64,000 nucleotides of DNA from Chryseobacterium sp. Leaf404 (lineage in GTDB: Bacteria; Bacteroidota; Bacteroidia; Flavobacteriales; Weeksellaceae): the NCBI RefSeq assembly GCF_001424145.1, contig NZ_LMQM01000015.1:62915-126914 (forward strand), in the 5' to 3' direction. The position numbers were made by a program, and so were the translations under genes. Position 1 is the stretch's first letter. Every line of letters starts with the position of its first letter. Below, piece after piece: positions 41,830 through 49,127 of this stretch. Below the pieces are notes generated by a model, which saw nothing but the letters and a program-made list of their open reading frames with translations, did not search any database and was not told where the DNA came from.

Positions 41830-42222
41830 ATGAAAAATTTAATGAAAATTTTCGGAGCTTTGATGCTTGTAATGTTCACTCTAGTAAGTCTGTCATCATG
41901 TAAGGATGATGATGATCCGGCAGACAATGATTTCTTCGCTGGAACTTACAAAGGAAGTATTTCTTTCAATGAAGGCTCTAACAACATCAGTACGAATGAC
42001 GGAAGCGTTTTTGTAACTAAAATTGCAAGCGGTACGAAGTATAATTTCGCATTCAGCAACGGAATCCCTGATCTTAACGGACTGGAATTTCAGAAACAGG
42101 GAGACAATTCTTTAATTTCTGTAGGTTCTACCGCACTTGTTTATGTAAGAATTGACAACAATGACCTTAAAATTGCTTACAACAAAGACGGAAAAACGTG
42201 GACAGCTAACTGTACGCGATAA
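41830..42222 (+). CDS. Small lipoprotein with acidic export signal
   Basis: A 130-aa protein. A signal peptide (residues 4-23) ends in the lipobox SLSSC with the lipidated Cys followed by KDDDDPAD. A Lys and acidic residues right after the Cys resemble the lipoprotein export signal that sends lipoproteins to the cell surface in Flavobacteriia. The remaining 100 residues look like a small beta-sandwich/barrel (GTYKGSISFNEG...). No family recognised. A leader hairpin precedes the start, and a strong terminator follows, so it is monocistronic. Confidence 0.78.
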   Translation: MKNLMKIFGALMLVMFTLVSLSSCKDDDDPADNDFFAGTYKGSISFNEGSNNISTNDGSVFVTKIASGTKYNFAFSNGIPDLNGLEFQKQGDNSLISVGSTALVYVRIDNNDLKIAYNKDGKTWTANCTR

Positions 42223-42243
42223 GATTTCAGAAATTCACTTGAC

Positions 42244-42273
42244 AACCTGCATCGATAACGTGCAGGTTTTTTT
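42244..42273 (+). terminator. Terminator of the 41830 lipoprotein gene
   Basis: AACCTGCA (42244-42251), 9-nt loop, TGCAGGTT (42261-42268), then T-run. Confidence 0.85.
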
Positions 42274-42325
42274 ATTAAAAGAAACTTAAACTTTAAACCT
42301 GCTTCCTGTGTGACAAATATTTATT

Positions 42326-42333
42326 TATCTTTG
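42326..42333 (+). promoter_or_regulatory. -7 promoter box (TATCTTTG) for the 42356 gene
   Basis: Exact TAnnTTTG, 22 nt before the ATG at 42356. Confidence 0.6.
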
Positions 42334-42355
42334 ATTTGAATTTAAAAATAGACAC

Positions 42356-42601
42356 ATGAAAAAATTGATCACAGCAGTTTTTCTGATCATCGGATTAGGA
42401 ATTGCCCAGGCACAGCAAGTAGCTCCCGTAACAAAAGCCGCTCCTAAGACAACTAAAACCGTAAAAACCGTTGAAGCTAAGCCCTCAGCAAAACCGGCAG
42501 CAAAACTTAAAAAAGACGGAACTCCCGACAGAAGGTATAAAGAAAACCAAAAATTAAAAAAAGACGGCACGCCAGACAAAAGATTTAAGGTAAACAAATA
42601 A
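42356..42601 (+). CDS. Small secreted cationic protein with DGTPD repeats
   Basis: An 81-aa protein with a signal peptide (KKLITAVFLIIGLGIAQAQ), an Ala/Lys/Thr/Pro-rich spacer, and two copies of KLKKDGTPD(R/K)R(Y/F)K at about residues 52-64 and 67-79. It is strongly basic. I recognise the repeat type from small Bacteroidota secreted proteins but know no function. The minus strand has an open frame of similar size here, which is a shadow. Own promoter and terminator frame the gene. Confidence 0.72.
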   Translation: MKKLITAVFLIIGLGIAQAQQVAPVTKAAPKTTKTVKTVEAKPSAKPAAKLKKDGTPDRRYKENQKLKKDGTPDKRFKVNK

Positions 42602-42624
42602 TTTTTGTTTTAAAAATATAACAG

Positions 42625-42650
42625 AACCGATGATATTCATCGGTTTTTTT
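42625..42650 (+). terminator. Terminator of the 42356 gene
   Basis: AACCGATGA (42625-42633), loop TAT, TCATCGGTT (42637-42645), then T-run. Confidence 0.88.
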
Positions 42651-42686
42651 GATTGTGCAAAACTGCTTTATTTATAAATTTGAACC

Positions 42687-44186
42687 ATGCTAAATTTCCT
42701 GAAGAAAAATATTGCTGTAATGTGGGCGAAAAAACATGTCGCCCAAACTGAAAGTTTCAAAAAAAACGGACCTCAGCTGCAGGAAAAACTCCTGCTCTCT
42801 CTGGTTAAAACTGCTGAAAAAACACTTTTCGGCAGGACTTTTAACTTTGAAGACATCAAAACAGTAAAAGATTTTCAGGAAAAAGTAAAGGTTAATGATT
42901 ATGAAGACCTTAAACCTTACATCGAGAAAGTAAAAAAAGGGCAGCGCAGCATTCTCTGGCCTGAAGTTCCCGAATATTTTGCCAAAACATCAGGCACTAC
43001 ATCAGGCTCAAAATACATCCCGATTTCCAAAGAAGGAATGCCTTTTCAGGTGAAGGGGGCTCAGAGCGCACTTTTCCATTACATTGCAAAAAAAAACAAT
43101 GCCGATTTCGTTAACGGAAAAATGATTTTCCTACAGGGAAGTCCGGAACTGGAAGAGGTTTTTGGGATTAAAACCGGCAGACTTTCCGGTATTGTAGCAC
43201 ATCACATCCCAAATTACCTTCAGAAAAACAGACTGCCAAGCTGGGAAACCAATCTGATTGAAGACTGGGAAACCAAAGTGGATAAAATTGTGGAAGAAAC
43301 CGAGCGCGAAAACATGACTTTAATCTCAGGAATTCCGCCGTGGCTGGTGATGTACTTTGAAAAACTGACCGAGAAGCACGGAAAAAAAATTAAACAGATT
43401 TTCCCAAACCTTCAACTGATTGTCACGGGTGGCGTAAACTACGAACCTTACAAAGATAAAATGGAATTTCTTTTGGGAGGAAAAGCAGATATCGTGCAGA
43501 CATTTCCTGCATCCGAAGGATTCTTTGCCTTTCAGGATGATTATACCAAAGACGGACTTTTACTTTTGACCAATCACGGCATTTTCTACGAATTTATTCC
43601 ATTGGAACAATATGGAAAACCGGATGCCGAAAGAATTACTTTAAAAGATGTGGAATTGAATAAAGATTATGCATTAATTTTAACCACCAATTCAGGTCTT
43701 TGGGCGTATTCCATCGGCGATGTTGTCAGGTTTATTGATAAAAACCCACACAGAATTCTGGTGAGCGGAAGAACAAAACATTTTACTTCAGCTTTTGGTG
43801 AACACGTTATTGCTTTTGAAGTAGAAGAAGCGCTGAAATCTACCGTTCTGAAATACCCTGCGAAAATTACAGAATTCCATCTCGCTCCACAGGTGAATGC
43901 AGGGAGCGAACTCCCTTACCATGAATGGTTTATAGAGTTTGAGGAAGAGCCTGAAAATTTAGAATTATTCAAAGAAGAACTCGACAGTCAGCTCAGAAGC
44001 AGAAATTCTTATTATGATGATTTGATTTCCGGAAATATTTTACAGAAACTTAAAATTTCAAAACTTAAAAAGAGTGCTTTTAATGAATATGCCAAATCTC
44101 AGGGCAAACTGGGTGGACAAAATAAAATTCCGCGACTTGCGAATGAAAGAAAACTGGCAGAGATGTTAGAAATTTACAGGAAATAA
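42687..44186 (+). CDS. GH3-family acyl-adenylating protein
   Basis: A 499-aa protein of the GH3 family, better known from plant hormone-amino acid conjugation and related to AMP-forming adenylating enzymes. YFAKTSGTTSGSKYIPIS (about 100-117) is the nucleotide-binding Ser/Thr/Gly loop; QTFPASEGFFAFQ contains a conserved Glu, and YSIGDVVRF the conserved Asp. No membrane segment or carrier domain. The bacterial substrate is unknown. A small lipoprotein gene follows after 20 nt and may be cotranscribed. Confidence 0.87.
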   Translation: MLNFLKKNIAVMWAKKHVAQTESFKKNGPQLQEKLLLSLVKTAEKTLFGRTFNFEDIKTVKDFQEKVKVNDYEDLKPYIEKVKKGQRSILWPEVPEYFAKTSGTTSGSKYIPISKEGMPFQVKGAQSALFHYIAKKNNADFVNGKMIFLQGSPELEEVFGIKTGRLSGIVAHHIPNYLQKNRLPSWETNLIEDWETKVDKIVEETERENMTLISGIPPWLVMYFEKLTEKHGKKIKQIFPNLQLIVTGGVNYEPYKDKMEFLLGGKADIVQTFPASEGFFAFQDDYTKDGLLLLTNHGIFYEFIPLEQYGKPDAERITLKDVELNKDYALILTTNSGLWAYSIGDVVRFIDKNPHRILVSGRTKHFTSAFGEHVIAFEVEEALKSTVLKYPAKITEFHLAPQVNAGSELPYHEWFIEFEEEPENLELFKEELDSQLRSRNSYYDDLISGNILQKLKISKLKKSAFNEYAKSQGKLGGQNKIPRLANERKLAEMLEIYRK

Positions 44187-44206
44187 AACCAACAAATCAA
44201 TTAGAT

Positions 44207-44584
44207 ATGAAAAATACAATCCTTTTTTCAGTTTTTATTTTCTGCGGATCATGTACTTCGTTAAAATACAGCGCAGCAGAAAATCCTGACGGTTATAAAA
44301 ATGTAAAAGCAGGAAATAAATATATCTTTCATCAGAATAATGGCAACAAAGCAACAATGACAGTTACTTCTATTGCAAGAGACAGCATTATCGGAACCAG
44401 CAGGAAAGACAGAATTTCTATCGCAAAGAATAACATCAAAGAAATAAGAAAAGACAATTCCGGTTTAGCTATAATTATTGCAGCCGGCGGAATTGCGGGA
44501 GCTGCGGTGATTATTTCTGCTACCGTTAAAGCCTCGGAAGATCTGGCAGATACTTTTGCTGCTGTAGGAAGCGGAACAAACTAA
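44207..44584 (+). CDS. Small lipoprotein with C-terminal Gly/Ala-rich helix, paralogue of 44730
   Basis: A 125-aa protein: signal peptide with lipobox CGSC (Cys at about residue 16), then a beta-rich part (GNKYIFHQNNGNKATMTV, DSIIGTSRKDRISIAKNNI) and a hydrophobic Gly/Ala-rich segment AIIIAAGGIAGAAVIISA near residues 88-106 that could span or lie in a membrane. Same architecture as the next gene. Function unknown. It follows the GH3 gene by 20 nt. Confidence 0.72.
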   Translation: MKNTILFSVFIFCGSCTSLKYSAAENPDGYKNVKAGNKYIFHQNNGNKATMTVTSIARDSIIGTSRKDRISIAKNNIKEIRKDNSGLAIIIAAGGIAGAAVIISATVKASEDLADTFAAVGSGTN

Positions 44585-44703
44585 TTCTGTAAAAAAACTT
44601 TTGAATATTGTTTTTAAAATATAGAATTTATTGATATTCGATTAAATATTTCAAAAAATATGATATTTTCGCTTTAATGAAAAGATATATTCGAAAAAAA
44701 TTA

Positions 44704-44711
44704 TAAATTTG
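44704..44711 (+). promoter_or_regulatory. -7 promoter box (TAAATTTG) for the 44730 gene
   Basis: Exact TAnnTTTG, 18 nt before the ATG at 44730. Confidence 0.55.
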
Positions 44712-44729
44712 GAAAACTAAAAAATTAAA

Positions 44730-45092
44730 ATGAGAGCATCTGTACTAATAAAATCTTCTCTGCTTACATCATTATTCGTGATTTCGTCATGTGCGACGAC
44801 AAAGTATAGCGAAGATATTTCTCAAAACAATTATTCTAATCTTAAAACCGGTAAAATCTACATCGTAGAGAAAAAAGACGGTTCGAAAAAAGAAAAAATC
44901 CTTTTTAAAAACATTGTTGGGGATAACATCGTAGGTACGAAAGGTAAAAAAGACAGTACAGAAGTTACAATCCCGAAAAGTGCGATTGCATCTGTAAAAG
45001 ACCGTTCTGTAGCAAGAGTAACGGGTGGTGCCGTAGTAATTGGCGCAGCAGCAGTGGCCGCAATTGTGATCAGCTCAAACAGAGCAGACTAA
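44730..45092 (+). CDS. Small lipoprotein with C-terminal Gly/Ala-rich helix, paralogue of 44207
   Basis: A 120-aa protein: signal peptide ending FVISSC (Cys at about residue 21), then ATTKYSEDISQNNY, a strand-rich region in which KTGKIYIVEKKDGSKKEKI and GDNIVGTKGKKDSTEVTIPK align with the paralogue, and a hydrophobic GGAVVIGAAAVAAIVISS segment. It probably arose by tandem duplication with 44207. Function unknown. Its terminator overlaps the promoter of the following exporter gene. Confidence 0.73.
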   Translation: MRASVLIKSSLLTSLFVISSCATTKYSEDISQNNYSNLKTGKIYIVEKKDGSKKEKILFKNIVGDNIVGTKGKKDSTEVTIPKSAIASVKDRSVARVTGGAVVIGAAAVAAIVISSNRAD

Positions 45093-45128
45093 AATCTGCT
45101 TAAATTTTACTTAAAATATTGCATAAGT

Positions 45129-45159
45129 AGCTCTAAATTAATTTTTAGGGCTATTTTTG
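45129..45159 (+). terminator. Terminator of 44730 overlapping the next promoter
   Basis: AGCTCTAAA (45129-45137) and TTTAGGGCT (45144-45152) pair with one G-T, followed by ATTTTTG. The T-tract is at the same time the core of the -7 box at 45152-45159. Confidence 0.7.
45152..45159 (+). promoter_or_regulatory. -7 promoter box (TATTTTTG), leaderless type
   Basis: Exact TAnnTTTG with 3 nt between its G and the ATG at 45163. The in-frame TTG at 45157 is part of this box and not a start codon. Confidence 0.55.
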
Positions 45160-45162
45160 TAT

Positions 45163-46398
45163 ATGATTTCTCTTTCTCCGCTGCAGACATTGAAAAATGT
45201 TGAATTCAGAAATCTTCTTACAGGAAGATTTTTTATCGTTTTGGCCTTCAGGATGCTTGCAACCCTTTTAGGCTGGTGGGTTTACCACTTGACGAAAGAT
45301 CCCTTTTCCATTGGTCTTATCGGGCTTTCTGAGGTGATTCCCGCCGTAAGCTGTGCTTTGTATGCCGGCCATGTGATTGATACGAACGAAAAAAAGAAAC
45401 TTTTGCTCATCTGTACTTACGCGTATGTTTTTCTGATCGCACTTTTATTAATTCCTGCATTTTTTAATGATCAGCTCCATCTTACAGGCCATGAGATTAC
45501 CTATTTTATATATGCTGTAATCTTTGTTACGGGGATTGCCCGTGCATTCATAGGCCCCATCGTCCCGTCAATGATTCCAAAAATAGTGAAACAAATTAAT
45601 CTTCCGAATGCAATTACTTTAAATCAGGCAACATTTTTGATATCATCAGTTTGCGGGCACGCAGCAGGTGGTTTTTTAATTGAATTTTACGGGATTAAAT
45701 GGACAGTTTTAACCGTTGTTATTTTAATTTCCATTTCATCAATATTCTTCTGGCAGCTGAATAAACAGTTTTCTGAACAAAGCAAAGGAAGTGTAAAAGT
45801 AATGGAAAGCATTAGGGAGGGCGTATCTTACATTTATAAAACCAAAGAAATTCTCGGAGCTTTATATCTGGATATGTTTGCAGTACTTTTTGGAGGTGCT
45901 GTTGCGATGATTCCTGTTTTTGCAACCGATATTCTGAAATCAGGGGCGGACGGTTTAGGATTATTAAATGCTGCTTCAGATATCGGCTCTATGATTATTA
46001 TTACGACTTTGGCAATGGTTCCGCTAAAGAAAAATCAGGGAAAAATACTGTTGGTTGCCGTGGCGGGATTCGGTTTGTGTATCATTGGTTTCGGACTTTC
46101 AAATTATTACTGGCTTTCGTTTATGTTTTTGGTAATGAGCGGCGTGCTGGATGGAATTTCGGTTGTTATCCGCGGAACGATTGTGCAGCTGAAAACTCCT
46201 GATCACATCCGAGGAAGGGTTTTAAGTGTGAATTCAATCTTCATCATGTCCAGCAACGAAATGGGACAATTTGAAAGCGGACTGGCCGCCAAGCTGCTTG
46301 GAGCCGTAAAATCTGTGGTTATAGGCGGAAGTCTCACGGTTTTTATTGCTGTATTGGTGGGAACTACAAATCCGAGATTAAGAAAAATGCAATATTAA
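45163..46398 (+). CDS. MFS transporter (enterobactin exporter-like MFS_3 group)
   Basis: A 411-aa inner-membrane major facilitator protein with about eleven to twelve helices from residue 20 to 405. FRNLLTGRFFIVLAFRM at the N-terminus, loop LSEVIPAVSCALYAGHVID with the family's D-containing segment after helix 2, and GVLDGISVVIRGTIVQLKTPDHIRGRVLSVN near the end match the EntS/MFS_3 type of efflux protein. Substrate unknown. The ATG at 45163 is preferred over an in-frame TTG inside the promoter box. Confidence 0.85.
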   Translation: MISLSPLQTLKNVEFRNLLTGRFFIVLAFRMLATLLGWWVYHLTKDPFSIGLIGLSEVIPAVSCALYAGHVIDTNEKKKLLLICTYAYVFLIALLLIPAFFNDQLHLTGHEITYFIYAVIFVTGIARAFIGPIVPSMIPKIVKQINLPNAITLNQATFLISSVCGHAAGGFLIEFYGIKWTVLTVVILISISSIFFWQLNKQFSEQSKGSVKVMESIREGVSYIYKTKEILGALYLDMFAVLFGGAVAMIPVFATDILKSGADGLGLLNAASDIGSMIIITTLAMVPLKKNQGKILLVAVAGFGLCIIGFGLSNYYWLSFMFLVMSGVLDGISVVIRGTIVQLKTPDHIRGRVLSVNSIFIMSSNEMGQFESGLAAKLLGAVKSVVIGGSLTVFIAVLVGTTNPRLRKMQY

Positions 46399-46459
46399 TT
46401 GTTTTTTAGCGTTTTTTATAAATAATCATCAAAAAAATATTTACTCTTTAATAATTCAT

Positions 46460-46467
46460 TATATTTG
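46460..46467 (+). promoter_or_regulatory. -7 promoter box (TATATTTG) for the 46485 gene
   Basis: Exact TAnnTTTG, 17 nt before the ATG at 46485. Confidence 0.6.
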
Positions 46468-46484
46468 TTTTTAAATTTTTTAGT

Positions 46485-46886
46485 ATGAAAAAAAATATTT
46501 TTACTGTTTTCATGCTTCTTTTCGGACTTTTGGTTTCGGCTCAGAGCACCTACGAAAAAACCGTTCAGGAGAAAGCAAAAAGCATTTCTGCTGCCAAAAC
46601 AGCAACAGATTATGATAAACTTTTCAACGAATTTTCTGTACTTACAAGATCAAAAGATTCTTACAAATGGAAAGCTTATTACTATGCAGGCTATGCAATG
46701 TATAAAAAAACGGAGCTCAACCTGAGTAAAAATCCTTCTTCTGACGAAAGAAACAACAACGGTATTGCAGAAAAATATGCAGCTGGAGCACTTGCTTTTA
46801 AGCAGGATGACAAAGAAAGCAAAGATCTACTGAATCTTATTATGGAACAGAGAAGTAAAATGGAAAAAAAGACGGCTACAAACTAG
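46485..46886 (+). CDS. Small secreted helical protein of unknown function
   Basis: A 133-aa protein with a signal peptide (NIFTVFMLLFGLLVSAQ), then an almost wholly helical mature part: ETAT-like helix pairs with SYKWKAYYYAGYAMYKKTEL in the centre, which resembles a TPR-like helix, and a Lys-rich end. No lipobox Cys is present. I recognise no family. It is 40 nt upstream of the large secreted protein at 46927 and could be cotranscribed with it. Confidence 0.7.
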   Translation: MKKNIFTVFMLLFGLLVSAQSTYEKTVQEKAKSISAAKTATDYDKLFNEFSVLTRSKDSYKWKAYYYAGYAMYKKTELNLSKNPSSDERNNNGIAEKYAAGALAFKQDDKESKDLLNLIMEQRSKMEKKTATN

Positions 46887-46926
46887 CTCATTTCTTTTTT
46901 ATTTCTGTCTAATTAAATTTTTGAGT

Positions 46927-49017
46927 ATGAAAAAAGCACTACTTCTTTTATCTTTTTTACTTTCACATCTGTTCTTTGCGCAGAATAATGACTGCTCTAC
47001 GGCAATCCCTATCTGCAGCAACGCCAATATTACACTTACGCCATCCGGAAGCGGAAACAGCGACGAAGGTACGGGCTGTATGAGCGGAGGAGAGCACAAT
47101 TCTATTTGGTTTACCTTCAGTACTCTTACTGCCGGCACACTTACTTTTGTAATTACACCCGCTCTAAATGTAGATTATGACTGGGCTTTATACGGCCCCA
47201 ATCAAACATGTACACAGATACAGACTGTAGATCCCATCAGATGTTCTTATGACGCGCCGGGACCTGGACAGTACGCAACAGGACTGAATCTTACTTCTCT
47301 GGATACCTCCGAAGGCGCTGGTATCGACAATCTTGGAAACTCCTCAGACGGTATGGTAAAATATATTGATGTACTTCCGGGACAGATTTATTATTTGCTG
47401 ATTGACCAGTTTTCCGGAACAAGCTCACAGTTTTCTCTTACATTTGGAGGATCTGCGGGATTGCTTACTCCTTTCGGAGATCCTGTACTTCAGCCTTATC
47501 CTTTCATTGCTCCCGGCCCAAATCAGGACGGAAAAATCGACGTTTGCGGAAATCCTTTTCTATTTGACTTTTCAACTTTAACAGCGGGAATCGTGAACGG
47601 TAACCCAAATTTTATTGTGCGTTACTATCTTTCTGCACAAAACGCTTTGGACAATGTGGGCGCTATTACAGCACCCGTTCTTGTAAATCCTACAGCTACT
47701 TACCATTATGCAATAAGCTATTCAGACCCTACAAGCCCTGCAAGTTTTCTCAATAACTGTAAACAGTTTGGAACAATTAAGTTTTTTGACCGGTCATTTA
47801 CAACCAATAACGCAACGCTCACCGAATGCAGCAATAACAATTCCGGAACTGCAACGTACAACCTCACGACAGCTAACATTGGCCTGGTAACTGGTCTTAC
47901 TGCCAAATATTATCCAACGCAGTCTGACGCGAATAACAACACAAACGAAATCACCAACCCGTATGTCTACGTTTCCGGGGCTGGTAAAGTTTTCGCTAAA
48001 GTCACCAACCAGTACAACTGTATCAGAATTTCTGAAATTACACTTAATTTCAACCCACTGGTAGTAGTAAATCCTGCCTCATTAAGATCCTGCTTTATTG
48101 AAGGCACGCCATCTTTAGGCAGTTTTAACCTGATAAATGCTACGGTAAATTCTCAGACAGGAACAACGAAAGAATATTATCCGTCTGAAACAGATGCGAT
48201 AAATCAGACCAATCCTATACCCAACCCAGGTGCATACATTGCTCCAACGGGGGTTATCTACATTAGAGTAATGAATGCCACTAACTGCTATGCTGTTGCA
48301 AAGGTAACGCTTGAAGTGCTGCCACCTGTTTACTCTTCTGTACTGATTGATAAAGCAGTTTGTATGGAAGACAAAACTACATTAGATGCAGGAACAGGCT
48401 TCGACGGTTATGAGTGGAGTAACGGAGAAACCACACAGGTAATCTCTGGAGTAGGCGTAGGTACTTATTGGGTAAGATTGAAAACAGGCGACTGCTGGAC
48501 CAAGCAGGAAGTAAAAATATTCCCTTCTGAGCAACCTGTACTTTCCAATATTGAAATTACAAACAATACTATCACTGTTTTTGTAACAGGTGGAACTCCG
48601 GCGTACAGTTACTCTTTAGATAACAATAACTGGCAGGAGTCTAATATCTTCAAAGACATCAGCAGAGGTGATCATACAGTTTACATTAAAGATGCTTTCG
48701 ACTGTGAACCTATTGCAGTAGACGTAGTTGTACCAAACATCATCAATGTAATTACGCCAAACGGAGATGGTGTAAATGATGTGATTGACTACTCTGCCCT
48801 TTCAAATAAAAAGAATTTAATTCTGAATATCTACGACAGATACGGAACTAAAATTCACCAGGCAGACAAAATGAATAACTACAAATGGGACGGAACTGTA
48901 GGTGGCAAAAAAGTACCTACCGGAACTTACTGGTATTCTGTAACCTGGAACGAAAACAATAAAAACAGTACCCCAATCAAATTCTCAGGATGGGTGATGC
49001 TTAAAAACAGAGATTAA
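46927..49017 (+). CDS. Large type-IX-secreted protein, Cys-containing N-domain and gliding-type C-terminal domain
   Basis: A 696-aa protein. A TTG two codons before the ATG at 46927 is ignored. The signal peptide (KKALLLLSFLLSHLFFAQ) is followed by a beta domain starting DCSTAIPICSNANI (PPC-like or CUB-like in pattern), three or more repeat units each with a conserved Cys pair (TLTECSNNN, LRSCFIEG, DKAVCMEDKTTLDAG), and a C-terminal domain of about 88 residues beginning ITPNGDGVNDVIDYSAL and ending FSGWVMLKNRD. That is the gliding-motility-associated (CHU_C, type B) signal for the type IX system. The C-terminal half is closest to 56113, the N-terminal half to 49128. Confidence 0.88.
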   Translation: MKKALLLLSFLLSHLFFAQNNDCSTAIPICSNANITLTPSGSGNSDEGTGCMSGGEHNSIWFTFSTLTAGTLTFVITPALNVDYDWALYGPNQTCTQIQTVDPIRCSYDAPGPGQYATGLNLTSLDTSEGAGIDNLGNSSDGMVKYIDVLPGQIYYLLIDQFSGTSSQFSLTFGGSAGLLTPFGDPVLQPYPFIAPGPNQDGKIDVCGNPFLFDFSTLTAGIVNGNPNFIVRYYLSAQNALDNVGAITAPVLVNPTATYHYAISYSDPTSPASFLNNCKQFGTIKFFDRSFTTNNATLTECSNNNSGTATYNLTTANIGLVTGLTAKYYPTQSDANNNTNEITNPYVYVSGAGKVFAKVTNQYNCIRISEITLNFNPLVVVNPASLRSCFIEGTPSLGSFNLINATVNSQTGTTKEYYPSETDAINQTNPIPNPGAYIAPTGVIYIRVMNATNCYAVAKVTLEVLPPVYSSVLIDKAVCMEDKTTLDAGTGFDGYEWSNGETTQVISGVGVGTYWVRLKTGDCWTKQEVKIFPSEQPVLSNIEITNNTITVFVTGGTPAYSYSLDNNNWQESNIFKDISRGDHTVYIKDAFDCEPIAVDVVVPNIINVITPNGDGVNDVIDYSALSNKKNLILNIYDRYGTKIHQADKMNNYKWDGTVGGKKVPTGTYWYSVTWNENNKNSTPIKFSGWVMLKNRD

Positions 49018-49034
49018 ATTATCAATTCTAAATA

Positions 49035-49061
49035 AAAAGCCGCATATTTGGTGCGGCTTTT
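49035..49061 (+). terminator. Terminator of the 46927 gene
   Basis: AAAAGCCGCA (49035-49044), 7-nt loop, TGCGGCTTTT (49052-49061); the stem extends outward through an AT-rich part (TTCTAAAT/ATTTAGAA). Confidence 0.88.
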
Positions 49062-49127
49062 ATTTAGAATACCTATTCATAATTCTTTATCTAAAAATTA
49101 ATTAACTTTTTTAAAACTTAATTAAAA

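Noticed and set aside
42325..42597. 90-codon minus-strand frame opposite the DGTPD protein
   Set aside because: The plus frame has a signal peptide, exact promoter and terminator; the minus frame is its shadow.
45157..45162. TTG start two codons before the MFS ATG
   Set aside because: The TTG is the end of the -7 promoter box TATTTTTG.
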